64,000 bases of DNA from Tritrichomonas musculus (GCA_039105265.1 JAPFFF010000027.1:558001-622000), one strand, 5' to 3'; shown: positions 19,416-28,637, numbered from the stretch's first letter. Notes: generated from the sequence alone by a model not told the origin. Translations and numbers: made by a program.

Positions 19416-19940
19416 TTATACTATACAATATTTTAAACATACATGATAATTATTAACAAGTTCATTATATTCTTTATTATATACTTGTTTCAAATCAATA
19501 ACTACTTCTCCATTATCTTTAATGATTTTTATAGCATCTATTTTTCTTATTGGACTACTCTTTGCTGCACAACATCCAACATCTTCATTAAGTTGTACTT
19601 CAACTTCATTTACATGTAGTATTGCTTTGATGATGTTGCAAAGAGATGCAATAGGTACTATGATACATTTCTTTGATATAATATTAGCTAGTAGTGCTTT
19701 GTCTTGATTAAGTAGTATTTGTGCATATGCTTCAAGTATAACATTACGTACATCTGGTTCAACTTCAACAGGTTCAGTTTGCACTCCAATGTCTCTTGTA
19801 ATAACAATGTCTTCCTTGCCATCATCTCTCTTATTAATAATAATGTTATTGTTAATGTTTGATGTAGATGATGCAGCTGCTGATGGTTCTAAAGATACAT
19901 TTGCTTGAACTCCATTGGTTGTACTTCTCTTCTTAATCAT
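19416..19940 (-). CDS. Small Polinton protein with GVQTE motif
   Basis: 174 residues. A serine/asparagine-rich, probably disordered N-terminus leads to DIGVQTEPVEVE (residues 50-61), followed by a helical region (NVILEAYAQILLNQDKALLAN) and a cysteine pair (VGCCAAK). The GVQTE word resembles ligands of the dynein light chain LC8 and recurs in other proteins of this element. No enzyme motif is seen. It lies immediately downstream of the 144-residue gene in the same direction. Confidence 0.6.
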   Translation of the reverse strand: MIKKRSTTNGVQANVSLEPSAAASSTSNINNNIIINKRDDGKEDIVITRDIGVQTEPVEVEPDVRNVILEAYAQILLNQDKALLANIISKKCIIVPIASLCNIIKAILHVNEVEVQLNEDVGCCAAKSSPIRKIDAIKIIKDNGEVVIDLKQVYNKEYNELVNNYHVCLKYCIV

Positions 19941-19960
19941 TTAAGTTTGAAAAAAAACTT

Positions 19961-20395
19961 TTAATAGATATTGTTTTGAGTAATAACATGTTGTGTAGGT
20001 CCATATCTAATATCTTGTTTATTATATTCTCTTGCTCTACCTTGCATAGCAGGTGGTTCAGGCTTCTTAAGATATTTTGGTAGTAGAGGTACTGGTTTAT
20101 CATGTTGACCAATATGTCTATAAAATCCACCATCAGTTATGCTAACAGGAGGTTCATGTAGAGGTTTCGTTATATGTTCTCGAGTATCTGGAAATCTAAC
20201 AGGGTCCTCATGTTCGATAATCTGAGTAGGTGGTCGATTAATAAAAGGATTGAATGTGACTGAATATGTATTAGTATTGCTGAATACACCAAAATGTTGG
20301 AATTCTATGTCTTTATTTTTCATGGTAGCTTCATTAAACATCATACCTTCTCTTCCAACAATCTCAGCATGTGGGCTTCTATAATCATTCGACAT
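19961..20395 (-). CDS. Small Polinton protein, unknown (144 aa)
   Basis: Proline- and histidine-rich (FINRPPTQIIEHEDPVRFPD, LPKYLKKPEPPAMQGR), with no membrane segment or coiled coil. Located 31 bp downstream of the likely major capsid gene in the same direction, which suggests a virion-associated or assembly role. No family recognised. Confidence 0.55.
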   Translation of the reverse strand: MSNDYRSPHAEIVGREGMMFNEATMKNKDIEFQHFGVFSNTNTYSVTFNPFINRPPTQIIEHEDPVRFPDTREHITKPLHEPPVSITDGGFYRHIGQHDKPVPLLPKYLKKPEPPAMQGRAREYNKQDIRYGPTQHVITQNNIY

Positions 20396-20426
20396 TTACA
20401 AAAAAATAAAATATCCTTCTTTATGT

Positions 20427-22109
20427 TTATTCAGGGGTTGTTAAATCATAAGGACCAATACGTACTGATGGTGGCATACCATTTGGTCTAATCAAAATAC
20501 TAATTGATATATCTGTTAATAAGCATAATAATGGAGGCGTATCAACTTCCTTTCTAAATGGATTATCTGCCTTTTGACTACATATCAGTTCGAAGTTAAT
20601 AGGTGCAAGACTTGAAAGACCTTGTTGATATGTTCCATCCGTTTCAGTTGGAAGACCTATGAAGAATGAGGACCTATCATTTGGATAATAACCTGTTGTA
20701 TTTTCATTATATTGATACTCATTAGCTAGACTTGCTATAACCTCTTTGTTAAATCCATTTTGCTCTCCATTCATGTTCATTGCATTCTGGCAATATTCGA
20801 GGAACTCTGGATACTTACCATTAGTACCAAATGCTTTAGCAGGAATATTGTTGTAATTACCACAATTCATATGAAATGCTTCAAACATAGGATTCTTGAA
20901 GTATGTCTTATGCGTATGCTTGAGTGGGAATAAGCAAAACATACTATCTACAAAATTAGGTGTAATAGTAATAGTTGCTTTATCTTGTTCATTATTAAGA
21001 GGTCTTGTACAAGTGTAAAATGACATAATCTGTGTTGGGAATGTAAGTGGATGTTGTGGGTTAGCATATCTTTGAACAAGTGCTGTATATACAGATTCAT
21101 GAATACCAAAACAAGGTATAATACTCGCGCATTCTTCAATGGAATAATCAACAACACTCCAAGTTCTCCAATCACTGTAAATTGTTCGGTCAACTCTTGC
21201 CTTAGTATTGTTAGCTCCTGCGACTTCATATGCTCCTCCATGATTTTCACCAACAGGTGGAAGATTGTTGGGGTCATTAATCTTATCCATTGCTATTTTT
21301 TCGGTACTTGTCCACATCCATATTGGTTCTCCAATAGGTCGAAATTCATTGGTAATTTCATCAACATTGAAGTCTTTCATTATATGTGGATTAGCAACCA
21401 AGCTCTTTTCAAAACCAACTGGACAATATACCATACCAGCTGTTGAAAAGTATAGACGTAATTCGATTTTACCTGCAAATGCTGGCAAGTACTTGATATT
21501 AGATAATGGTAGGAATCGTCGTAAATCAATCTTTAATCTAATTGTTTCAGTGACGGAAGTCACATCTTTGTTAAGATTTGCAACAAAACCACATCTCCTT
21601 CCATGAGTATCATTCCAAATATCCTTATGTCTTGCTTTACTATATATATCAGCTCTTTTAGTAACTTCATTTGCACAACATGCAGTTAAAAAGGATTCTT
21701 CACATCCAAAGTTCTGGGTATAAAGCGTCATACCATTAGCTACAATTTCATACTTCTCAACAGCATCTCGAGCATCCTTAAAACCAAACCATACCTTACC
21801 AAAATTATAACCACTGACATTTTCTAAATCACTTAGAATTGGCTTGTCTATTTTTATCATCACTTTCATATCTGCTCGAATAAAGCCATTATATATATCT
21901 GCTGTATTATGAGTATTAGGAGAGATAATACATGTTGTATATGAACCACTCTTAATTGGTGGTGATGGTGAATACGAAGTTTGTGGATTTAATGAGTATG
22001 CTTTATTTGTATCACTAAGTGAAATGCAATTATCGACAACATCAAAATAGGATGCAATTTGGGTACAAACCTCAGCTGAGGTTCTCATATATTGTTCCTT
22101 GTTGAGCAT
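20427..22109 (-). CDS. MCP: Likely Polinton major capsid protein
   Basis: 560 residues, close to the usual size of double-jelly-roll capsid proteins. Composition is that of a beta-rich soluble structural protein without membrane segments (for example FGKVWFGFKDARDAVEKYEIVANGM and FAGKIELRLYFSTAGMVY). It lies in a minus-strand block with the packaging ATPase, protease and minor-capsid-like genes, as in other Polintons. In the family such proteins form hexon-like trimers. The call rests on size, composition and synteny; the fold itself cannot be read directly from the sequence. Confidence 0.7.
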   Translation of the reverse strand: MLNKEQYMRTSAEVCTQIASYFDVVDNCISLSDTNKAYSLNPQTSYSPSPPIKSGSYTTCIISPNTHNTADIYNGFIRADMKVMIKIDKPILSDLENVSGYNFGKVWFGFKDARDAVEKYEIVANGMTLYTQNFGCEESFLTACCANEVTKRADIYSKARHKDIWNDTHGRRCGFVANLNKDVTSVTETIRLKIDLRRFLPLSNIKYLPAFAGKIELRLYFSTAGMVYCPVGFEKSLVANPHIMKDFNVDEITNEFRPIGEPIWMWTSTEKIAMDKINDPNNLPPVGENHGGAYEVAGANNTKARVDRTIYSDWRTWSVVDYSIEECASIIPCFGIHESVYTALVQRYANPQHPLTFPTQIMSFYTCTRPLNNEQDKATITITPNFVDSMFCLFPLKHTHKTYFKNPMFEAFHMNCGNYNNIPAKAFGTNGKYPEFLEYCQNAMNMNGEQNGFNKEVIASLANEYQYNENTTGYYPNDRSSFFIGLPTETDGTYQQGLSSLAPINFELICSQKADNPFRKEVDTPPLLCLLTDISISILIRPNGMPPSVRIGPYDLTTPE

Positions 22110-22127
22110 TTTTTAGATGAAAAAAAT

Positions 22128-22664
22128 TTACATCATATCTTCAAAGATGCGATTTCTCCTACCCATTATTCGTTGAGGAGGTATATATTGTTGTGGTGGT
22201 TCTTCATATTGTTGTTGTGGTTCTTCAGGAACATATTGTTGTCTTGGTTGACTCATTCTTTTATCAACAACCTCTTTTATCATTCGTCTCTGTTCTTTCT
22301 TTTCTCGACTTATCTTCATTTCTTCACCTAGTGATTTTAATTGTTTGAGTATTTCTTCATTCACAGTAGGGTCATATGTTTGTTGAGGTTTTCGTGGTTT
22401 TGGAGGTTTTCGTGCAGCTTTCGAACTTAATGACTTTCTGGGAGTTTCTTCAAAATCATCACTATTTGAGTTTTCTTGAGTTTCTTCGATATTTTCACTT
22501 TCTGAGTTTTCTTGAGAATCTTGACGAATTGGAGTTTTTCGGGGTTTTACTATATACTTGTCTTTCTTCTTTGTTGGCAAAACTTCCCAATCTGGGTCAT
22601 CCCTTCCATTCAACCATTTATGAATAACCGCAAGTCTCTTAGAACCTGTTAGATGTTTTGACAT
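22128..22664 (-). CDS. Basic Polinton protein, possible DNA- or capsid-associated
   Basis: 178 residues. The N-terminal block has GRDDPDWEVLPTKKKDKYIV followed by a basic patch (KPRKTPIR). A serine/glutamate-rich linker, a second basic-proline patch (KAARKPPKPRKPQQ), a helix (NEEILKQLKSLGEEMKISREKKEQRR) and a glutamine/proline tail (PEEPQQQYEEPPQQY) follow. This resembles small core or packaging proteins in charge layout only. It lies 18 bp upstream of the likely major capsid gene. Confidence 0.6.
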   Translation of the reverse strand: MSKHLTGSKRLAVIHKWLNGRDDPDWEVLPTKKKDKYIVKPRKTPIRQDSQENSESENIEETQENSNSDDFEETPRKSLSSKAARKPPKPRKPQQTYDPTVNEEILKQLKSLGEEMKISREKKEQRRMIKEVVDKRMSQPRQQYVPEEPQQQYEEPPQQYIPPQRIMGRRNRIFEDMM

Positions 22665-22713
22665 TTAAAAATAAACAAAAAAAGTCCATAAATTGAGTTT
22701 TATTGAGTTTTCA

Positions 22714-23169
22714 TCAGATGTAAGTTCTCGCATGATTGTTTGTAGTAAATTCACTCTCTTTTAATGAATTAGATGAAAATGTTGGCTTTTCAAGAGGTGC
22801 ACCAACTGAATCGCCTTTTGCAGATTTATTAATTGATGACAAGGCAGTTTTCACATTTCCTTCTGGGACATATTTTAATGCTGTGTCAGCTATGTTTGCT
22901 AATCTATTTCTTGTTTTATCGCTCAAGAAGCTTTCACCAAGACCTCTCGCAACTGAACCAATAACACCAGCATGCTTGGTTAATCCACCTGCTGAAGCAT
23001 CCAATAATTTACTTGCAAGACCTCCAGTAAAACTATCTGCAGCTCCCATTAATAATTTACCACCTAAACCTACTCCTCCTTTTATTATCGTTTGCCATGG
23101 AGAAAATTCTTTTTGTTTAGCATAATTTGGCTTCCAATAATCTTCTTCTGAATGACGTTGAATTCCCAT
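22714..23169 (-). CDS. Small glycine-rich amphipathic Polinton protein
   Basis: 151 residues. After a short polar start comes a glycine/alanine-rich hydrophobic stretch (IIKGGVGLGGKLLMGAADSF, GGLASKLLDASAGGLTKHAG) likely to form amphipathic helices, then a polar tail. Small capsid-interior proteins with amphipathic helices, such as adenovirus pVI, have this character, but no sequence match is claimed. It lies between the ATPase and the capsid-block genes. Confidence 0.55.
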   Translation of the reverse strand: MGIQRHSEEDYWKPNYAKQKEFSPWQTIIKGGVGLGGKLLMGAADSFTGGLASKLLDASAGGLTKHAGVIGSVARGLGESFLSDKTRNRLANIADTALKYVPEGNVKTALSSINKSAKGDSVGAPLEKPTFSSNSLKESEFTTNNHARTYI

Positions 23170-23187
23170 TTAAAAAATAATAAAAAA

Positions 23188-24054
23188 TTATTCAAAATAG
23201 TACTTATTAGCAGAAATATTCATTACGAATTTTTCATGTGGTTCTTTATGTTGTAGGTACTCAGCTACTGTCTGTTTAGTATTTAATGAGTTATTTGTTT
23301 GTTGCAACAAGCTCGTAAAATCTTCCTCACTATATCCTGTATAACATATTATATCTGTTGCTAACCTTTTAGCATTCATATGAACAAATCGAATTGTTTG
23401 TATTGCCATGATACATGTTAAATTATAGTGTCTTGTTTTGGTTAACAACTTGATAAATTCACTATTACCATTCTTTAATAAATCACTACCTGCACAATCA
23501 TCTAGTATCAATAATGTATTATATGGATATGATGATGTTTCATACTTGACGAGCTTATTTGCTATATATATTATTTTATCATTGAGCTCATTTAAATGAT
23601 GCTTCTCAATGAGCCTCCTCATTTCGTCATTGGTCTCTTTCATTCGAGATAGTACATATTTGACAATGGCATAATACTTTATCTTTCTTCGAAGATGTCG
23701 TTTTAGATAACTCATTAATTCTCTTTCCTTTACATAATCGATTCTTGATTGTATCTGTTTATTAAGTGTTTCAGCTGTTTTATCCATTTTACCAGAGCTT
23801 GAGCAAAATATTATCTTTTGGTAGTATGGATGTTTAAACAACCTCTCTGTTATCATAATATGTCTCCATATCCAAAAACTTTTACCAGCACCTGGTTTAC
23901 CAATTAAAAAGTATATACCGTTTGTGCTAAAAGGATAATCAGGTGATAATGGTTTAATTAATGCTCCATCTATTTCTTTCATGTTCTTCCGTAAGGTTTC
24001 TTTAATCAATGTTTCTACTTTATTTATTAGTTCTGCACTTGGGGGTTCATCCAT
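23188..24054 (-). CDS. Polinton genome-packaging ATPase (A32/FtsK-HerA type)
   Basis: 288 residues. A P-loop GKPGAGKS at residues 52-59 is followed by a Walker B strand LLILDDCAG near residues 181-187 and a downstream LTCIMAIQTIRF segment as in sensor regions of this family. Size and motif spacing match the A32-like ATPases that pump DNA into the capsids of Polintons and related viruses. It lies 10 bp downstream of the integrase gene, same direction. Confidence 0.9.
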   Translation of the reverse strand: MDEPPSAELINKVETLIKETLRKNMKEIDGALIKPLSPDYPFSTNGIYFLIGKPGAGKSFWIWRHIMITERLFKHPYYQKIIFCSSSGKMDKTAETLNKQIQSRIDYVKERELMSYLKRHLRRKIKYYAIVKYVLSRMKETNDEMRRLIEKHHLNELNDKIIYIANKLVKYETSSYPYNTLLILDDCAGSDLLKNGNSEFIKLLTKTRHYNLTCIMAIQTIRFVHMNAKRLATDIICYTGYSEEDFTSLLQQTNNSLNTKQTVAEYLQHKEPHEKFVMNISANKYYFE

Positions 24055-24064
24055 TTACAAATTT

Positions 24065-25183
24065 TTAAATGTATTTCATAATTTTATCTGGTATTGGTTC
24101 TCCTTTCTTCTTTTGTTCCAACCAATATTGTCTTTCTGCTGTACCAAGTACTAATGGATTACCTCTCCTTACATCTCTAATAGTTTGTCTAGCAAAGGCA
24201 TCATCACCTTCGACTCCTTCCCATTTTAAATCATACTTACCAGTATCTTCATCAAAGTTATATATTTTTTCAATAATACCTTCTTTACCTTCATTTAGTC
24301 TTTCAGCTACTTTAATCCTTTTGTCTCTTGTCCTTAACAACCTATATCCAGGGAATGAACTTGTTGAACCATCTTTGGACTTGACCACAAACTGGTTACC
24401 TTTTTGTGAGTCAACTATATAAGACTCATTAGACAAATTACTTCTTCTTTTACCAAATGGTTCTTTTTCGAGTACTAACCTGACCTTCTCACCTGGATTA
24501 AAATGATATGGGTTAATGCGTGCATTCTTTTGGATGTACTTTATTTCATCCTCTGGAGTAATATCATTAGGTGCTTTATTATCTAAAGACCTATGAGGAG
24601 AGTTATTATATATGTTTACCAAATCATGCATCTCCTTTGGTTGAATAAACCTATTTTCACCAATAGCATCTCTTATAGTTCTCATAAATCTATTAATAAT
24701 GCCAAGTACATTATGGTTATTCTCAGTTGTTGTTCGGTATTTTATGTTCTTCTCTCTCATGAAGTCTAATACAGTTGATGATAAATATGCAGCATCCTCA
24801 TCACTTGTTATTGAATATACATGAGGTACATCATTAACAAATTTATGAAGTGCTGTTAATACTTCCCTTGCTCCTTTACCATTCATAGGATATGCATATG
24901 CTTTTCGAGTGTTGATATTGATGAACATTAGATAATTCAACCCACCTGCCTCTTTATTGTTAATGAAGGTATCCATTTGATAACCATCAGGGTGTTTCGA
25001 TACGATAGGTATATATTGTGCTTTTGGTACTCTCTTATCATGTACTACTCTTTCATCAAAGTATTTCTTTGCTTCCTCTTCATTCAGATTCTCTTGTTTT
25101 GCCATGCTAAGGTATTTGTCCAAGGTCCTCCATTTAGCTTTGTTGTATAATTTTTCATATGGGGTTGGTTCTTCTTTACTCAT
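24065..25183 (-). CDS. Polinton integrase with chromo-like C-terminus
   Basis: 372 residues. The core shows YQMDTF, SITSDEDAAYLSS and the following NNHNVLGIINRFMRT-type helix of retroviral-like (rve) integrases. A positively charged linker and a C-terminal chromo-like segment (IIEKIYNFDEDTGKYDLKWEG) follow, as in many Polinton integrases. It would join the element ends to host DNA, producing the 5-bp duplication seen here. It sits between the minor-capsid-like gene and the ATPase with gaps of 6-10 bp. Confidence 0.9.
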   Translation of the reverse strand: MSKEEPTPYEKLYNKAKWRTLDKYLSMAKQENLNEEEAKKYFDERVVHDKRVPKAQYIPIVSKHPDGYQMDTFINNKEAGGLNYLMFININTRKAYAYPMNGKGAREVLTALHKFVNDVPHVYSITSDEDAAYLSSTVLDFMREKNIKYRTTTENNHNVLGIINRFMRTIRDAIGENRFIQPKEMHDLVNIYNNSPHRSLDNKAPNDITPEDEIKYIQKNARINPYHFNPGEKVRLVLEKEPFGKRRSNLSNESYIVDSQKGNQFVVKSKDGSTSSFPGYRLLRTRDKRIKVAERLNEGKEGIIEKIYNFDEDTGKYDLKWEGVEGDDAFARQTIRDVRRGNPLVLGTAERQYWLEQKKKGEPIPDKIMKYI

Positions 25184-25189
25184 TTATTT

Positions 25190-26191
25190 TTAAATAAACA
25201 TCTTATCATATTGAAGGAATTGCATTTCGATAACAAATGAATCATTTGGAGGTAGTTTGGTTGGACAATAATAATGAACATCACTATAGAAGTCTATCCA
25301 AAACCTTTGGTCCATTGAGTTTAACTTGAAGTATTTAATAGGACTATATTCAACATCGCTATTTCCTATATAATTATGTAATGCTTGTTCACCTATCGAT
25401 GAATATATTTTGCATGATTGTCTGTCCCATATATTATCGAATATTAATTCCTTACTCCATGTTTGATATTTTTCTGGTTTATTTTGAAATATGCCATTAC
25501 CTATATTAAACACATCTGCAAAATCATCATTCCAGGATTTAAGTTTGAAAAAGTTCATATATGGTGCGGTATACTCCCAATCTTGTTCATTCTTACTGTT
25601 AGTATAGTAGTATTTATGATTCTCTGCTTTATTTCTTTCTGTATAAATAATTTCATGAAAACCATTTTTATCATAATATCCATCTGTTTGTATATCTCTA
25701 TCCTGTATATTGTCATCATTTTGAACAAATTTGTCTAATGAAGAAGTTTTAATGTATGACTTGAATGCATGATTAACTGCATCAAAAAATCCACGTAAAT
25801 CTCCATCGATTGACACCCAATCAATGACTTTGAAGAATCCATATTCATGATTAGTACCAGTTATATAGTCTTCTTTTAGTGTTCCATCATCCCATGTTCC
25901 ACCACAGACAAACTCATATGTTTTCTTATGTATCTTATATATTTCAATCTCTACTTCCATTTTGCGTCGTCTCTTAATGATATGTGCTGAACGAACGCCA
26001 ACAATAGATTCCCCTTTGTTTGCAGTTGACCATTCTGGTGGGAAATTAAACCAATACCTATTAAACTTAGCTTTATCATGTTGAGCATCCTCAAGGAAGT
26101 AGGCTGTTTCGATTGGAAGAGGTGTATTACCATCATTAACTATATTATCTCGATTAGGATAAAGAGTTTTAACACTTGGTGGTAATTCCAT
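25190..26191 (-). CDS. Likely Polinton minor capsid (penton-like) protein
   Basis: 333 residues, no membrane segments and beta-rich. It starts MELPPSVKTLYPNRDNI with a conserved arginine-rich word AHIIKRRRK near residue 90. The same N-terminus is found in the fossil fragment at 1635-1866. Position next to protease and integrase, and size, fit the single-jelly-roll minor capsid protein of Polintons. The word DIQTDG near residue 167 belongs to the recurring motif set described in the findings. Function is inferred from synteny. Confidence 0.6.
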   Translation of the reverse strand: MELPPSVKTLYPNRDNIVNDGNTPLPIETAYFLEDAQHDKAKFNRYWFNFPPEWSTANKGESIVGVRSAHIIKRRRKMEVEIEIYKIHKKTYEFVCGGTWDDGTLKEDYITGTNHEYGFFKVIDWVSIDGDLRGFFDAVNHAFKSYIKTSSLDKFVQNDDNIQDRDIQTDGYYDKNGFHEIIYTERNKAENHKYYYTNSKNEQDWEYTAPYMNFFKLKSWNDDFADVFNIGNGIFQNKPEKYQTWSKELIFDNIWDRQSCKIYSSIGEQALHNYIGNSDVEYSPIKYFKLNSMDQRFWIDFYSDVHYYCPTKLPPNDSFVIEMQFLQYDKMFI

Positions 26192-26212
26192 TTCGAGTTG
26201 AATAAAAAGTCT

Positions 26213-27760
26213 TTATTTATATACAACATCTGTTTCTAATTCATTGTTTTGAAGTTCTCGAAGTATTCTCTTTCTAATATCTGGCATATTGCGTTGTTTA
26301 AACTTACCATTTCCTTCATGCAAAAAGGTACGACAAGATTCCATTAGAAACACTCCACAATCCTTGTTATTCCTTTGACTAGGTACATCATAATATTTTG
26401 CTTTTAACTTACCTGTTCCTGAAATATTGATCCACTTATTAAGTGTCTTTACCTCTGGTGCCATTGACTTATTCTCAGAGTCATAGCATTCGATTATTTT
26501 CTTTGAATATCGAACAATACATAAAACCCAATGTTCTCCATCTGAACAAATGGGGACAAATACTTTATCGAAATGTGAAAATGACTGTTTACCTGAGATA
26601 GGACTTTTCATCAGTTCATGTATTTTTTCCATATCATTAGTCTCATATGCTCTAGAAAGGAGGGTATAAAATGCAGTAGGTAAAACCAATATTTTCTTTT
26701 TATCAAACTCTGCCTCATTTTGACCAGGTTGTTTATTCAATCTCTTTCCTTTGTTATATAGAAGTTTCAAGTAGTCATCAATAACATCTTCTTCTATATT
26801 TTCATCATTGACTAAACTCCTCCAATCATGAATTTTATGACGTCTTTGGTCTACTGTATACTCTCCTGTCTTCTGTGGTGTCATACGGGGTTCTCTTGGA
26901 GGAGGACTAGTACCTCGAGAGGTATGTGATGATGGAAACTGTGGAGGTGGTGATGAAGGAGGAGGAGGTGGTGGAGGTGGAGGTGAAGGTGAACGAGGTC
27001 GTTTTGATTTTGTCTTAGGTTGTTTTGATTTTTTCTTAGGTCTATCATCCTCGTCTAAATTTGTACTACTTTGAAGTAAAAGTTGAATTCTGTTTTGATT
27101 TTGGTCCCTTGTTGGTGGCTCAACATTTGTGGGTCGGTTCCTACCGATTTTCCTAAGGTTAAGATGATAATCATTTCGATTTAAAGTTGGAGGTCTGGGT
27201 AATGGAGCCAATTCTGGTATATCATCTGTTTGAATACCTCTAGTTTTATATTCTTTCTTATCACTTTTCAATGTTCTTTCTTTCATCTGCTCTCTCAGTT
27301 CTCTAGCTGCTTGTTTTTCCTCCTCAGTCTTCATTCGAGATATCCTTATGTTGATAATATCATAATGTAATTTTATCTCTGTTAATATACCTGTTGTTGA
27401 TTCCTGGAGAGTATATTGATATGGCTTTAATACTGTTATGTAATGTCCATGTTCATCTTTATCATCTTGATTTTTCTTAATTGCAAAAACACAACCTGTA
27501 AATTTTGCTTTTGGTCTCTCTCTCTTGAGTCTATTAGCAAATTCAAGTACGTCTTTAAAAGCTATACTAGTATTTAAATATGTCTCATATAATTTTTGTA
27601 GATTTATTTGATTATTAGAGAACTTCCATATAGTTTGACCCAAACCTCTTGTTAATCTTGCAACATCTCTATCAACTAGTTTAGGTCGAAATTTAAAAGT
27701 ACATTGTAGTAGTTGTATTTTATTGTTAGGTTTAGTTTGTGTGCCTTTATCACTTGTCAT
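26213..27760 (-). CDS. Polinton Ulp1/adenain-like cysteine protease with long N-terminal region
   Basis: About 515 residues from MTSDKGTQT, chosen because the divergent gene starts 16 bp away. The C-terminal 200 residues carry the protease: GEHWVLCIV (catalytic histidine, about 407), ECYDSENKS (acid) and VPSQRNNKDCGVFLM (oxyanion glutamine and catalytic cysteine, about 468). In Polintons this enzyme is thought to process capsid precursors. The N-terminal part has a basic helical region, a stretch of nine prolines with flanking serines, and two LC8-like motifs (DKGTQTK at residues 4-10 and RGIQTDD near 175). Confidence 0.85.
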   Translation of the reverse strand: MTSDKGTQTKPNNKIQLLQCTFKFRPKLVDRDVARLTRGLGQTIWKFSNNQINLQKLYETYLNTSIAFKDVLEFANRLKRERPKAKFTGCVFAIKKNQDDKDEHGHYITVLKPYQYTLQESTTGILTEIKLHYDIINIRISRMKTEEEKQAARELREQMKERTLKSDKKEYKTRGIQTDDIPELAPLPRPPTLNRNDYHLNLRKIGRNRPTNVEPPTRDQNQNRIQLLLQSSTNLDEDDRPKKKSKQPKTKSKRPRSPSPPPPPPPPPSSPPPQFPSSHTSRGTSPPPREPRMTPQKTGEYTVDQRRHKIHDWRSLVNDENIEEDVIDDYLKLLYNKGKRLNKQPGQNEAEFDKKKILVLPTAFYTLLSRAYETNDMEKIHELMKSPISGKQSFSHFDKVFVPICSDGEHWVLCIVRYSKKIIECYDSENKSMAPEVKTLNKWINISGTGKLKAKYYDVPSQRNNKDCGVFLMESCRTFLHEGNGKFKQRNMPDIRKRILRELQNNELETDVVYK

Positions 27761-27775
27761 TTTTATCATTATAAA
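27761..27775. promoter_or_regulatory. 15-bp divergent intergenic spacer
   Basis: Fifteen AT-rich bases separate the protease start (minus) from the 83-residue gene start (plus). The spacer contains TCATTAT, which fits the trichomonad initiator pattern TCA-pyrimidine-T/A. That is weak evidence, given the AT-rich context. Confidence 0.35.
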
Positions 27776-28027
27776 ATGTCTCAATCAGACCGTATGTATA
27801 TCCTCGTTAGAATTCTATCGAACATCCATGAATATAGTGTAGAGAGTGATGAAACTAGAAGAAAAAAATTGATGAAGACTATAAAAGAATTATCAGCTCA
27901 GTATTTCAAACCTGAACATCTTCAAATAATGAGGATAGATAATGATGTTGATTTTTTAGGTCGAATTGAACACTTTGCTTTGGAGTTCTTAGAACTATAT
28001 ATAGTTAATCTGCCCTCGCATTTATAA
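27776..28027 (+). CDS. Small Polinton protein, unknown (83 aa)
   Basis: Started at MSQSDRMYILV; the in-frame methionine at 27713 lies inside the opposite protease gene. All-helical composition (ILSNIHEYSVESDETRRKK, FLGRIEHFALEFLELYIV). Its 3' end overlaps the end of the HNH gene by about 23 bp, tail to tail. No family recognised. Confidence 0.5.
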   Translation: MSQSDRMYILVRILSNIHEYSVESDETRRKKLMKTIKELSAQYFKPEHLQIMRIDNDVDFLGRIEHFALEFLELYIVNLPSHL

Positions 28028-28340
28028 TTTTGGGCATATCCCTGTTATAGTTACTATCAGTTGGGGTTATCCATCTTAAGTTGCTTAGATGGTAGTCAGC
28101 CCTATTCCTATTGATATGGTCTACCTCTATTTTATGTTGTGGGTCATCATTAGGTATGAACTGTCTTGCTATAAGTACATGTTTCAAGTAGTAGTCGCCA
28201 TTTAGACATACACGTATATACCCCTTAATATGTTTTGCATCTTTGCATATAAAATGATTACTCTTACGTCTTATAGTAAAGGGGTACCTATTCAATATCT
28301 CATAGTCGTTAGTAAAGCCTTTGAGCGGTACAAATGACAT
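28005..28340 (-). CDS. HNH endonuclease-like protein in the Polinton
   Basis: 111 residues. The C-terminal half reads EVDHINRNRADYHLSNLRWI followed by TPTDSNYNR, the core of the HNH_3 / homing-endonuclease type (IDHINGnktDN..NLRwvT..eN). The N-terminal half (GYIRVCLNGDYYLKHVLIARQF) resembles the AP2/NUMOD-like part that precedes it in phage and organelle homing enzymes. A single-domain DNA nickase or double-strand nuclease is expected. Its place in a Polinton could reflect a free-standing homing gene or recruitment for genome processing. Confidence 0.8.
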   Translation of the reverse strand: MSFVPLKGFTNDYEILNRYPFTIRRKSNHFICKDAKHIKGYIRVCLNGDYYLKHVLIARQFIPNDDPQHKIEVDHINRNRADYHLSNLRWITPTDSNYNRDMPKIINARAD

Positions 28341-28391
28341 TTTCTCACTTTTTGAATGATTTAAATATTTTCATTTCATTTTTATTTTTGT

Positions 28392-28637
28392 ATGAGCAAG
28401 TGGGGGACAATCATTGTTGAAGGAATTGATGATAAAGGACCTCTTTATTATCCTCTCGATGACAAAGAAAAAAACGTTATCAAGTTTCCAAAGAAAAAAA
28501 AGCGAGTAAACTTGTATAAAAACTATTATGAACATCAAGAGAAAGAAGAAGAAGAGAAAGAAGAACTTCTAGATGTAGGTGTTCAAACTGAAAAAACTGA
28601 ACTACCTCATATAGACGAACTACTTAGTAAAATTTAA
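28392..28637 (+). CDS. Small Polinton protein with GVQTE motif (81 aa)
   Basis: Strongly charged: a basic patch (KFPKKKKRVN) is followed by a glutamate-rich helix (EKEEEEKEELL) and DVGVQTEKTE at residues 61-70. The last word matches the LC8-type ligand pattern seen in three other proteins of the element. Located 51 bp from the divergent HNH gene. No domain recognised. Confidence 0.55.
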   Translation: MSKWGTIIVEGIDDKGPLYYPLDDKEKNVIKFPKKKKRVNLYKNYYEHQEKEEEEKEELLDVGVQTEKTELPHIDELLSKI

